Of a DNA stretch of 7,629 nt, positions 1 to 6,275 are shown in pieces. How positions within the stretch are numbered: the stretch's first letter is position 1; every line of letters starts with the position of its first letter. The notes below the pieces were generated by a model that was given only the letters and a program-made list of their open reading frames with translations, was not told the DNA's origin and searched no databases. A program made the position numbers and the translations under genes. The DNA lies in assembly GCA_025937075.1 (NCBI GenBank), contig JAICSD010000219.1:1-7629 (forward strand), in the 5' to 3' direction. Source of the stretch: Vicinamibacteria bacterium. GTDB taxonomy: Bacteria; Acidobacteriota; Vicinamibacteria; Vicinamibacterales; 2-12-FULL-66-21.

Positions 1-917
1 CCGGGCCGCAGCCGTCCGAGAACCGCAAGCCACGTGGTGCTGTGGCCCGTCCACAACCACGGCGGCGCCCCGGGCTGCGACGTCAGCGGGACCCACAGGT
101 CGGGCGATTCGCCCGCGGTGTCGCCGAAGAATCCACGAGGCGCCACGCCGACCACCGCGAACACGGTGCCCTTCAATCGAAAAGTGCGGCCGATCACCGA
201 CGGAGCGCGGCCGAACCGCCGCGTCCAGTAGGCGTCGCTCAGCACGGCGACCGCGTCCCCCGACGGCAGGCGATCGTCCGACGGCAAGAGCGTCCGGCCC
301 GCGGCGCTCTGCGCGCCGAGCACGGTGAAATAGTTCCCGGAGACGTACTCGAGATCGACAGGCTCCGGCAGTTCGTCGATGGAGATCGCCTCCCGCCGCG
401 CGGACGAAGCGGCGGTGAATTCCGCGAGCGCGGCGCCATCGTCCGCGAAGGTGCGAAAGGCCGCGAACGAGAACACCGGCTCGGCGACGTCGGGGTATAC
501 CGCTGTGAGCGAGATCAGGCGTTCGGCGTGTTCCACCGGCAGCGGCCGGAGCAGCACCGCGTCGATCACGCTGAAGATCGCGGTGTTCGCCCCGATGCCG
601 AGCGCCAGCGTGAGCACGGCCGTCACGAAGAAGCCTGGAGACTTGCGCAGCGTGCGCGCCGCGTATCGTGCGTCGCGATACAGGGTTTCGATCGTCGTCT
701 CCCATCCGACGTCGCGCGTGTAGTCCTTGACGGCTTCGACGCTGCCAATCTCGACGCGTGTGCGGCGGGTGGCCTGCTCCCGCGTCATACCGGCGCGCAC
801 TTTCTCGTCAATCGACGCGTCGGCGTAGGCACGGAGCTCTTCGTCGAGCTCCGCTTCCGTCCTTTGCTTCCGGAAGAGCGCGCTTGCGCCGCCGACGAAA
901 CGCCGCAGCCACGTCAT
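1..917 (-). CDS. ADOP-family FtsX/MacB-like ABC permease, N-terminal part (runs off the left edge)
   Basis: An inner-membrane permease of the acidobacterial duplicated orphan permease type; 305 codons are visible with no in-frame stop. Residues about 1-60 form the charged cytoplasmic prefix of these proteins (FRKQRTEAELDEELRAYAD, then GMTREQATRR). Residues about 84-93 read ARTLRKSPGF, followed by the first membrane helix with the hallmark LTLALGIGANTAIFSV and VLLRPLP. After that comes a periplasmic MacB-like core, ending in WLAVLGRLRP at the edge. Family members are about 800 residues, carry two FtsX permease units in one chain and usually lack an adjacent ATPase; here the second unit lies outside the window. 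The ATG at 917-915 overlaps the PadR stop (TGATGA), with GGAG at 925-928 as ribosome site, so the two genes are probably co-transcribed and translationally coupled. Substrate unknown; family members are often annotated as macrolide export or lipoprotein release permeases by similarity only. Confidence 0.93.
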   Translation of the reverse strand, partial: MTWLRRFVGGASALFRKQRTEAELDEELRAYADASIDEKVRAGMTREQATRRTRVEIGSVEAVKDYTRDVGWETTIETLYRDARYAARTLRKSPGFFVTAVLTLALGIGANTAIFSVIDAVLLRPLPVEHAERLISLTAVYPDVAEPVFSFAAFRTFADDGAALAEFTAASSARREAISIDELPEPVDLEYVSGNYFTVLGAQSAAGRTLLPSDDRLPSGDAVAVLSDAYWTRRFGRAPSVIGRTFRLKGTVFAVVGVAPRGFFGDTAGESPDLWVPLTSQPGAPPWLWTGHSTTWLAVLGRLRP

Positions 918-1267
918 CACAGCTCTCCGAGCGACGCCTCGAGAATTCTTGCAATGGCCGTCGTCTGGACCTCCCAGTCGCGCGTTTCGCGTTTGAGCTT
1001 CGCGCGGCCTTGCGCAGTGAGGGCGTAGTACTTCGTGCGGCGATTGTTCTCGGTGACGCGCCAGTTGCCCGCGATCAGGCCATCGCGCTCCAGCCGGCGG
1101 AGCGCAGGGAAGAGCGATCCGGCGTTCACCTGGAACACGCCGCGGCTGATCTGATCGAGGCGTACGCCGATGCCGTAGCCGTGCATCGGCTCCAGCGCGA
1201 GCGTCTTCAGGATCAACATGTGCAGCGTGCCCTGCACGAGGCCTGCTGGCTTGTTCTCGGGCGCCAT
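917..1267 (-). CDS. PadR-family transcriptional repressor (short, ADOP-associated type)
   Basis: A 116-residue winged-helix DNA-binding protein, full length for the short PadR class paired with ADOP permeases. Visible signatures are GTLHMLILKTLALEPMHGYGI at the start of the fold (about residues 13-33), the recognition-helix region NAGSLFPALRRLERDGLI (48-65), and the wing NRRTKYYALTAQGRAKL (75-91). A short helix for dimerisation follows. The reading frame is open upstream to 1537, but the start at 1267 is preferred: homology begins here, GGAGG lies at 1271-1275, and a sigma70-like promoter at 1299-1326 would leave upstream ATGs (for example at 1303) untranscribed. The gene overlaps the downstream permease by one base. 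As in the family, it probably represses its own operon, and the CTAG inverted repeats just upstream are candidate operators. The inducing ligand cannot be told from the sequence. Confidence 0.93.
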   Translation of the reverse strand: MAPENKPAGLVQGTLHMLILKTLALEPMHGYGIGVRLDQISRGVFQVNAGSLFPALRRLERDGLIAGNWRVTENNRRTKYYALTAQGRAKLKRETRDWEVQTTAIARILEASLGEL

Positions 1268-1270
1268 GCG

Positions 1271-1275
1271 CCTCC
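1271..1275 (-). promoter_or_regulatory. Ribosome binding site of the PadR gene
   Basis: GGAGG on the minus strand, only 3 bases before the ATG at 1267. The spacing is short, but the match is perfect and supports this start over the longer open frame. Confidence 0.5.
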
Positions 1276-1280
1276 AGTCA

Positions 1281-1295
1281 TCTAGATAAACTAGA
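1281..1295. promoter_or_regulatory. Candidate PadR operator 1: inverted repeat TCTAG-N5-CTAGA
   Basis: A perfect 5-bp inverted repeat with a 5-bp AT-rich spacer (ATAAA). It covers the predicted transcription start of the PadR-permease operon (about 1292) and its leader. A dimeric winged-helix repressor bound here would block initiation or clearance. The repeat is seen directly; binding by the neighbouring PadR protein is inferred from its position and from the usual autoregulation in this family. Confidence 0.5.
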
Positions 1296-1298
1296 GGG

Positions 1299-1326
1299 AG
1301 CATACGCCTGTTGTCTAGATTGTCAA
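1299..1326 (-). promoter_or_regulatory. Sigma70-like promoter of the PadR-permease operon
   Basis: On the minus strand, a perfect -35 box TTGACA (1326-1321), a 16-bp spacer and a -10 box TATGCT (1304-1299, 4 of 6 matches). Transcription would start near 1292, giving a leader of about 25 bases before the PadR ATG. The spacer contains a CTAG half-site directly beside the -35 box. Confidence 0.6.
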
Positions 1327-1329
1327 GAC
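1313..1329. promoter_or_regulatory. Candidate PadR operator 2: GTCTAGA-TTG-TCAAGAC
   Basis: An imperfect inverted repeat with 7-bp arms (one mismatch) and a 3-bp spacer. It lies exactly over the -35 boxes of both divergent promoters. Its centre (1321) is 33 bp from that of the other repeat (1288), about three helical turns, so two dimers could sit on the same face of the DNA. Operator function is inferred. Confidence 0.4.
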
Positions 1330-1349
1330 GAGTGGAATTCAGCGATACT
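1320..1349 (+). promoter_or_regulatory. Possible sigma70-like promoter of the lipocalin-like gene
   Basis: TTGTCA at 1320-1325 (5 of 6 matches to the -35 consensus), an 18-bp spacer and GATACT at 1344-1349 (4 of 6 to the -10). Transcription would start near 1356, leaving about 40 bases of leader with an AGGAGG ribosome site. The -35 box overlaps that of the opposing PadR promoter, so the two promoters probably compete or share control. Weaker than the minus-strand promoter. Confidence 0.4.
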
Positions 1350-1382
1350 GCTGCAGCACAAACGTCCGCTCCCGCTCCGCAA

Positions 1383-1388
1383 AGGAGG
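1383..1388 (+). promoter_or_regulatory. Ribosome binding site of the lipocalin-like gene
   Basis: Perfect AGGAGG, 7 bases before the ATG at 1396. Another ATG at 1391 is too close and opens a frame of two codons only (ATG CCA TGA), so 1396 is the start. Confidence 0.8.
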
Positions 1389-1395
1389 CAATGCC

Positions 1396-2328
1396 ATGAC
1401 CAGGCCATCAATTCGCTGGATCGTGTGCTGTCTGATCTCCTCCACATTGTCCCTGGCCGCCCAGTCTCCCGCGGCGGATCCCATTTCCGGCACGTGGACC
1501 GGTTCGATGGGGCCGAACGACACTGACCGCCATCCAATCACCGTCGAACTGAAGTTCGATGGAACGAACATTTCCGGATTGATCACCGGTCCGCCGTATC
1601 CCGGCGAGATCAGGAGCGGAACCTTCGACTCGAAGACCGGCGCGCTGACACTCGACGTCATCGTGAAAGACGAAGACAGCACGCGCGTCGTGTTCCAGGG
1701 CACACTCCGCGAAGGGACCGCTACGGGCCGCGTGCAGCTGCCGAACCAGAGCGGCACGTTCACCATGACGAAGAACGCTGCCGGCTCCGCGCGCCAGCGG
1801 ACGCCCGACGAGATGAAGGCGTCGTTCGACGCGCACAAGGGAGATTTCGACTATTTGCTCGGCGATTGGGCGTTCACGGCCGACCACCAGGAGTACGGCA
1901 AGTTCCGCGGCTACTGGAGCGCCGTCCGTCTCGACAAGGGTCAGATCCTCGACGAATTCCGCATCGTCGACGAGAAGGACGAAACGATCTACGTGACGAC
2001 CACGCTGCGTGCGTACAACGGCGCGCTCGATCGATGGGAGCTGGTCGGCATGGACGCGGGCAATGGGCTGCAGAACATGGGCACGGGCCAGCGCGTCGGG
2101 TCCGAGATCCACATCGAGCAGCGGTTCGGCGTCACGACCGACAAGCCGTCTACGATGCGGATTCGGTACTACGACATCCAGCCCGATCGGTTCTCGTGGA
2201 CGGCCGACCGCTCGGTGGACGGTGGCCAGACGTGGACGGAGAAGTACGAGCGGATCGAGGCGCGGCGGATCGGCGCGTCACGTGCGCTGGGCCCGCTGGC
2301 GGTGCCGAAGAAAGCCGGTCAGCGCTGA
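1396..2328 (+). CDS. Exported two-domain lipocalin-like protein of unknown function
   Basis: A 310-residue protein with a signal peptide (two Arg, then a hydrophobic stretch at about 9-21; likely cleavage near LSLAA-QS), so it acts in the periplasm or outside. Residues about 28-127 form a small beta-rich domain starting ISGTWTGSM and ending SGTFTMTK, as in extracytoplasmic lipocalin-like proteins of Acidobacteria. Residues about 147-290 form a second beta-rich domain with FDYLLGDWAF, GYWSAVRLDKGQILDEFRI and a final WTADRSVDGGQTWTEKYERI. The LLGDW start and the strand pattern resemble DUF1579-like proteins, whose role is not settled. The segment SVDGGQTW (273-280) fits the Asp-box consensus. 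No catalytic motif is recognised. The gene is divergent from PadR, so it may be co-regulated, and it ends 5 bp from the convergent propeller gene. The reading frame and export are well supported; the function is not. Confidence 0.88.
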   Translation: MTRPSIRWIVCCLISSTLSLAAQSPAADPISGTWTGSMGPNDTDRHPITVELKFDGTNISGLITGPPYPGEIRSGTFDSKTGALTLDVIVKDEDSTRVVFQGTLREGTATGRVQLPNQSGTFTMTKNAAGSARQRTPDEMKASFDAHKGDFDYLLGDWAFTADHQEYGKFRGYWSAVRLDKGQILDEFRIVDEKDETIYVTTTLRAYNGALDRWELVGMDAGNGLQNMGTGQRVGSEIHIEQRFGVTTDKPSTMRIRYYDIQPDRFSWTADRSVDGGQTWTEKYERIEARRIGASRALGPLAVPKKAGQR

Positions 2329-2333
2329 ATGAA
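2329..2333. other. Five-base convergent gene junction without a visible terminator
   Basis: The stop codons of the plus-strand gene (2326-2328) and the minus-strand gene (2336-2334) face each other across 5 bases. I see no GC-rich hairpin followed by a T run for either strand, so transcripts probably run into the opposing gene or end by Rho. Confidence 0.6.
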
Positions 2334-5300
2334 CTATTTCCCGGCCGGCGCCTCGCTGTTCGCCTTGCGCCACGCGTCTTCGGAGAGGACGTCGATGGCG
2401 CGCAGCTTCTTCGACGCGAGCTGCCGGTTCAGCCGGGGTAGCCGCTCGCCCGTCAGCGACGTGAACTGGCGGACGACCTCGTCGAGCTCGCGCGCGAGCG
2501 TCTGCGCGCGCGCGACCTGCTCGTCGGTCGGCCTGCCGTCATAGCCGTTCACGTCGCCGTAGAGCCCGCCGAGGTACTCGCGCAGCCGCTCCTCGCCGGT
2601 GATCATGCCGCCTTCTTTCGTGGCGACGATCTTCGACCGGATCGCGTCGGCGTCATCGGCAAGCGCCTTCAACTGCTGGCGAAGCGGATCGGACGCCTGG
2701 AGCTGCGTGCTGCGCGCGACCGCGGCATCGCGGACGCCGGCGATCGCATCGACGGCCCACGTCATGTGGTTCAACTGATCGGCGAGCTGCTGCACGAGCG
2801 CGAACTGCGCGCGGCGATCGTCGACCGTGTAGGTCGCGCGCGGATCGAGCACGACCTCGAGCTTCGTCGTGTAGACCTGCTGGTCCTTCGTCATCTTCAC
2901 GGTGTAGGTGCCGGGCAGCACGCGAGGACCAATCGTTGCGCCGAAGAGGGCGGCTGCAGCGGACGGGACGCGCGGCGGCTTCAGCCGCATCGACCAGGAC
3001 GCCTTGTTGACGCCCCGATGCGTGCTGCTCGTGGCGGTGCCGATCAGCGCACCGCCGGCATCGAAGACCTCTATTTTCAGATCGCCGAAGATGTGGCGCG
3101 TCTTCTGGTAGTAAGGGATGGACGCGGCGGCTGGCCGGCTCGGGCCGCTGTACGCGTTCTCGCCGTCAGGCCATCCGCCGAATGCCTGCAGGTACTGCAC
3201 CGCGGGCCGGTTGGGCAGAAATGCCGCCGGCTCCTCCATCGTTTCGGGCGTGAGCGCGCGCCAGGGCGATATGTCGTCGATGATCCAGATCCCCCGGCCG
3301 TGCGTCGCGAGCACGAGGTCCGAACTGCGCGGCTCGATGACGAGATCGCGAACCGCAACCGACGGAAAACGGCTGCCCTTGTACGCCGCCCACCGATGTC
3401 CTCCATCGATGCTCACCCACAGGCCGAACTCCGTACCGAGGAAGAGCAGGTCGGGGTTGACGGTGTCCTCCTTGATCACGTGCGCGTAGCCGCGGACGCC
3501 GCTGTCGGCCGCGACGAGCGCCGTCCACGTCCGACCGAAGTCCGTCGTCCGGTACACGTACGGCTGCATGTCGCCGTACATGTGCCGATCGAACGTCGCG
3601 TACGCAGTCGCGTCTTGGTATCGGCCTGCCTCCACCCACGAGACGATCGGCGCCGCGCCGGCGCCCTTCACGTTCGCGGTGACGTTGGTCCACGTCTTTC
3701 CTCCGTCGCGCGTCAGTTGGACGTTGCCATCGTCGGTGCCGACCCAGATCACCTGGGCGCTTCTCGGCGATTCGCTGATCGCGTAGACCGTGGTGTTCAT
3801 CTCGGCGGCGGAGTTGTCGATGGAGATGCCGCCCGATTCTTCCTGCTTCTGCTTCTCGGGATCGTTGGTGGTCAGGTCGGGCGAAATGCGCTCCCACGAC
3901 TGCCCCTTGTCGCGCGAGCGGAACAGGAACTGCGCGCCCAGATACAGCGTGTTCTTGTCGGTCGGGCTCACCTGAATCGGCGTATTCCAGTTGAACCGCA
4001 GCTTTTCTCCGTAGCGCGCGTACGGCTTGATCGTGCGGACCTGGTGCGTGTGCCGATTCACGCGGCCGATTTCGCCGCCCTGCGCTTCGGCGTAGACGTA
4101 GTCCGCGTCGGACGGGTCCTGCCACATCCAGAAGCCGTCGCCGCCGTACATGTTCTCCCACTGGGCGTTGCCGACGCCGCCCGGGTACGACGAATCACCG
4201 ACCCACGAACTGTTGTCCTGCAGGCCTCCATACACGTGGTACGGATCCGCGGCGTCGACGCTCACGTGATAGAACTGCGACAGCGGCAGGTTCTTCATGT
4301 GCTCCCATTGGGTGCCGCCGTCGAGGCTTCGCCAGAGGCCGCCATCATCGCCGGCAAACATGACGTTGGGATTGCCCGGATCGATCCACACGTCGTGGAA
4401 GTCGCCGTGGGCGGAGTTTGCGACGGTGCTGAAGCTGCGTCCACCGTTGACGCTCACGAGGAGCGGGCCGTCGACCTTGAACACCTTGTCCGGATTTTTC
4501 GGATCGACGATCAGGTTGGCGAAGTAGAACGGACGCAGCACCATGTTCTGGCTCGCGTCCAGCTTCGTCCAGTGCTGCCCGCCATCATCGGATCGGTAGA
4601 GCGCACTGTGCGCCGATTCGATCATCGCGTAGACGGTCTGGGGCTTCGACGGCGCGACGGCCAGCGCGATGCGCCCGTACGGTTTCTCGGGAAGGCCGGC
4701 GGCGCTGCTCGGCAAGAGCTCGGTCCAGTGATCGCCGCCGTCGGTCGACTTGAACAGTCCGCTCCCCGGTCCGCCGGATCGGAACGTCCACGCCTGCCGG
4801 CGAAAATCCCACATTGCTGCGTAGATCGTGTCGGGCGCCTGTGCGCTGGCCGACAGCATCGCGCACCCGGTGGACGCGTTCGCCCCCGCCAGCACCTTGT
4901 TCCACGTCTTGCCGCCGTCGGAAGTCTCGAACACCCCGCCGGCGCTGCTGTCGTTCCACAGGTGTCCGGTTGCGCAGGCGAGCACGTGATTGCCGTTCCG
5001 CGGGTCGATCAGGATCTTTGCAACGTGCTCCGAGTCCTGCAGGCCGGTACTCGTCCAGTTCTCTCCGCCATCGGTGGATTTGTAGACGCCGTCGCCTACG
5101 GAAACGCTGTTGCGCACCCAGCTCTCGCCGGTTCCCGCCCATACGATTTGGGGATTCGAGGGGTCGACGGCAACGGCGCCGATCGATTGGACCGGCTGCG
5201 CGTCGAACATGGGCCGGAACGTCGTCCCGCCATTGATCGACTTCCACACGCCGCCGCTGGCGGAGCCGACGAATACCGTGATGCGGCCGTCCTGTCCGGC

Positions 5301-5510
5301 TGCGGTCACGGCGGCCACGCGGCCGCTCATCTCGGCGGACCCGATGTTGCGTGCTGCGAGACCAGAGATTGCGCCGGAATCGAACCGCGCCGGCCGGTTG
5401 CCGGCGCTCTGTTGTCCGGCCGCGTCGGTCCATGCCAGGGCGAAAATCGCGGCCGAGCACGCGATCAGTGCCTGCAGACGGCGCGAAGTGCAACGCGGTG
5501 TGCGCATCAT
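2334..5510 (-). CDS. Secreted Asp-box (BNR/sortilin-VPS10-like) beta-propeller protein
   Basis: 1058 residues from the ATG at 5510. The signal peptide has an Arg-rich n-region, the hydrophobic stretch IACSAAIFALAW and probable cleavage near DAAG-QQ. The body is built of propeller blades with 11 Asp-box motifs (S/T-x-D-x-G-x-x-W/F) starting near residues 90, 144, 195, 254, 306, 352, 394, 531, 599, 654 and 699; examples are STDGGENW, TSDGGKTW and TRDGGKTW. A long Gly/aromatic segment with GGDGFWMWQDPSD separates motifs 7 and 8. ATHGRGIWIIDDISPWRAL (735-753) closes the propeller region. Then come an Ig-like segment (about 810-890, with GVNKASW and LPGTYTVKMT) and a charged helical tail (about 894-1058). 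The architecture matches large acidobacterial and Bacteroidetes proteins often annotated as glycosyl hydrolase or sortilin/VPS10-like. I recognise no catalytic residues, so binding or scaffolding is as likely as hydrolysis. Starts at GTG 5513 or ATG 5507 are also possible. Follows the LolA-like gene with a one-base overlap. Confidence 0.92.
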   Translation of the reverse strand: MMRTPRCTSRRLQALIACSAAIFALAWTDAAGQQSAGNRPARFDSGAISGLAARNIGSAEMSGRVAAVTAAGQDGRITVFVGSASGGVWKSINGGTTFRPMFDAQPVQSIGAVAVDPSNPQIVWAGTGESWVRNSVSVGDGVYKSTDGGENWTSTGLQDSEHVAKILIDPRNGNHVLACATGHLWNDSSAGGVFETSDGGKTWNKVLAGANASTGCAMLSASAQAPDTIYAAMWDFRRQAWTFRSGGPGSGLFKSTDGGDHWTELLPSSAAGLPEKPYGRIALAVAPSKPQTVYAMIESAHSALYRSDDGGQHWTKLDASQNMVLRPFYFANLIVDPKNPDKVFKVDGPLLVSVNGGRSFSTVANSAHGDFHDVWIDPGNPNVMFAGDDGGLWRSLDGGTQWEHMKNLPLSQFYHVSVDAADPYHVYGGLQDNSSWVGDSSYPGGVGNAQWENMYGGDGFWMWQDPSDADYVYAEAQGGEIGRVNRHTHQVRTIKPYARYGEKLRFNWNTPIQVSPTDKNTLYLGAQFLFRSRDKGQSWERISPDLTTNDPEKQKQEESGGISIDNSAAEMNTTVYAISESPRSAQVIWVGTDDGNVQLTRDGGKTWTNVTANVKGAGAAPIVSWVEAGRYQDATAYATFDRHMYGDMQPYVYRTTDFGRTWTALVAADSGVRGYAHVIKEDTVNPDLLFLGTEFGLWVSIDGGHRWAAYKGSRFPSVAVRDLVIEPRSSDLVLATHGRGIWIIDDISPWRALTPETMEEPAAFLPNRPAVQYLQAFGGWPDGENAYSGPSRPAAASIPYYQKTRHIFGDLKIEVFDAGGALIGTATSSTHRGVNKASWSMRLKPPRVPSAAAALFGATIGPRVLPGTYTVKMTKDQQVYTTKLEVVLDPRATYTVDDRRAQFALVQQLADQLNHMTWAVDAIAGVRDAAVARSTQLQASDPLRQQLKALADDADAIRSKIVATKEGGMITGEERLREYLGGLYGDVNGYDGRPTDEQVARAQTLARELDEVVRQFTSLTGERLPRLNRQLASKKLRAIDVLSEDAWRKANSEAPAGK

Positions 5511-6232
5511 CACTGCCTCATCGTGAACACCGAATCCGGGATGTCAACGTTGGCTTCAATGGTGTCGTAGGTGATCTTGGCGCGCGCTTGCGGATTGCGC
5601 TTTGGACCCGACTCGATCGAGAACGGAAAATAGACGCCGTTGACCAGCTTGTACGATCCCAGCTCGGTGACGCTTTCGCGAACCGAACCGCGGATGAACT
5701 GGTGTGTCTCGATCCGGATCTCGAGATACGTGTCGGGATCGAGGTCGTAGTACACGAGGTCGCCGTTCTTCAGCGTGACCTTCAGCCGGTACACCTCGTC
5801 ACCATCGACGGCCTCTGTGCCGAGGTACTCGATCGTGTTGCCCTTGTCCTTCGCGTCGATCAGCGGACCGTAGAAATCCGCGTCCTCGACGAGGTCGCGC
5901 AGATCCTCTTCGCCCAGCAGCTCCGGATCCTTGCGGCCGGAGAACGGCGAGATCTGCCAGCCGACCGAGCCGTCGTACGCCTGCACTTGCGTCATGTTCT
6001 GAATGGTCAGGGTGACGCGAAGGTGGTCCGGCACCTTCGCCTCGCGGCCGAACGCCGCCGAGAAATCCCCCGACTGGAGGCGGCCGGTCATGCGCAGCGA
6101 CTTGATGGCTTTGATCTTGTCGATCCCGCCCTTTGCCGCCGTGTTCTTCGCGACCAGTTCGTCGGCGGTTTGCGCGGAGGCCACGGTCGCGCAGCAGAGG
6201 ATTCCAAGCAGGACGCCCGGTATGTGACGCAT
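5510..6232 (-). CDS. Exported LolA-like (outer-membrane lipoprotein-sorting type) protein
   Basis: A 240-residue periplasmic protein. The signal peptide MRHIPGVLLGILCCATVASA has a clean AxA site before QTADELVAKN. The two Cys lie inside the hydrophobic core and do not form a lipobox. The mature part begins with the helix DELVAKNTAAKGGIDKIKAI typical of acidobacterial LolA-like proteins. Alternating strands follow, including VQAYDGSVGWQISPF (83-97), VYRLKVTLKNGDLVYYDLD (147-165) and LVNGVYFPFSIES (196-208). The last part, TYDTIEANVDIPDSVFTM, is the usual family ending. LolA proteins form an open half-barrel that carries lipid groups; whether this one carries lipoproteins is inference. The frame is open upstream to 6361, but 6232 is preferred because the signal peptide starts here and GGAGG lies 8 bases upstream, and a longer form would overlap the permease gene. 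It lies 43 bp downstream of the permease and overlaps the propeller gene by one base. Confidence 0.85.
   Translation of the reverse strand: MRHIPGVLLGILCCATVASAQTADELVAKNTAAKGGIDKIKAIKSLRMTGRLQSGDFSAAFGREAKVPDHLRVTLTIQNMTQVQAYDGSVGWQISPFSGRKDPELLGEEDLRDLVEDADFYGPLIDAKDKGNTIEYLGTEAVDGDEVYRLKVTLKNGDLVYYDLDPDTYLEIRIETHQFIRGSVRESVTELGSYKLVNGVYFPFSIESGPKRNPQARAKITYDTIEANVDIPDSVFTMRQ
5516..5519 (-). promoter_or_regulatory. Ribosome binding site of the propeller gene
   Basis: GAGG on the minus strand inside the end of the LolA-like gene. It is 2 bases from GTG 5513, 5 from ATG 5510 and 8 from ATG 5507, which favours one of the two ATGs. Confidence 0.45.
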
Positions 6233-6240
6233 GGATGCAG

Positions 6241-6245
6241 CCTCC
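6241..6245 (-). promoter_or_regulatory. Ribosome binding site of the LolA-like gene
   Basis: GGAGG on the minus strand, 8 bases before the ATG at 6232. It lies in the 43-base gap after the permease stop codon and decides the start against the longer open frame. Confidence 0.7.
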
Positions 6246-6275
6246 GGGCGAGAGTATATAGCGCTGCGCGCGGTC

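Noticed and set aside
42..1028. A 328-codon plus-strand open frame over the left permease
   Set aside because: It is antisense to clear ADOP coding sequence and is Arg-rich with no domain signature.
1391..1399. Two-codon leader frame ATG CCA TGA overlapping the lipocalin-like start
   Set aside because: Its ATG is only 2 bases from the AGGAGG site, too close for efficient initiation; probably chance.
1268..1537. N-terminal extension of the PadR frame up to 1537
   Set aside because: The extra 90 residues do not resemble PadR proteins, run antisense to the lipocalin-like gene and pass through the predicted promoter.
5455..5470. LIAC in the propeller signal peptide as a lipobox
   Set aside because: The hydrophobic core follows rather than precedes this Cys, so a standard signal peptide cut near AAG-QQ fits better.
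2766..5570. A 934-codon open frame on the plus strand
   Set aside because: It is exactly antisense to the propeller gene, has an Arg/Val/His-rich composition with no recognisable domain, and has no ribosome site. It is a by-product of high G+C codon use.
6253..6258. TATACT as -10 box of a separate promoter before the LolA-like gene
   Set aside because: No acceptable -35 sequence lies 16-18 bases upstream; it could only be a weak internal promoter.
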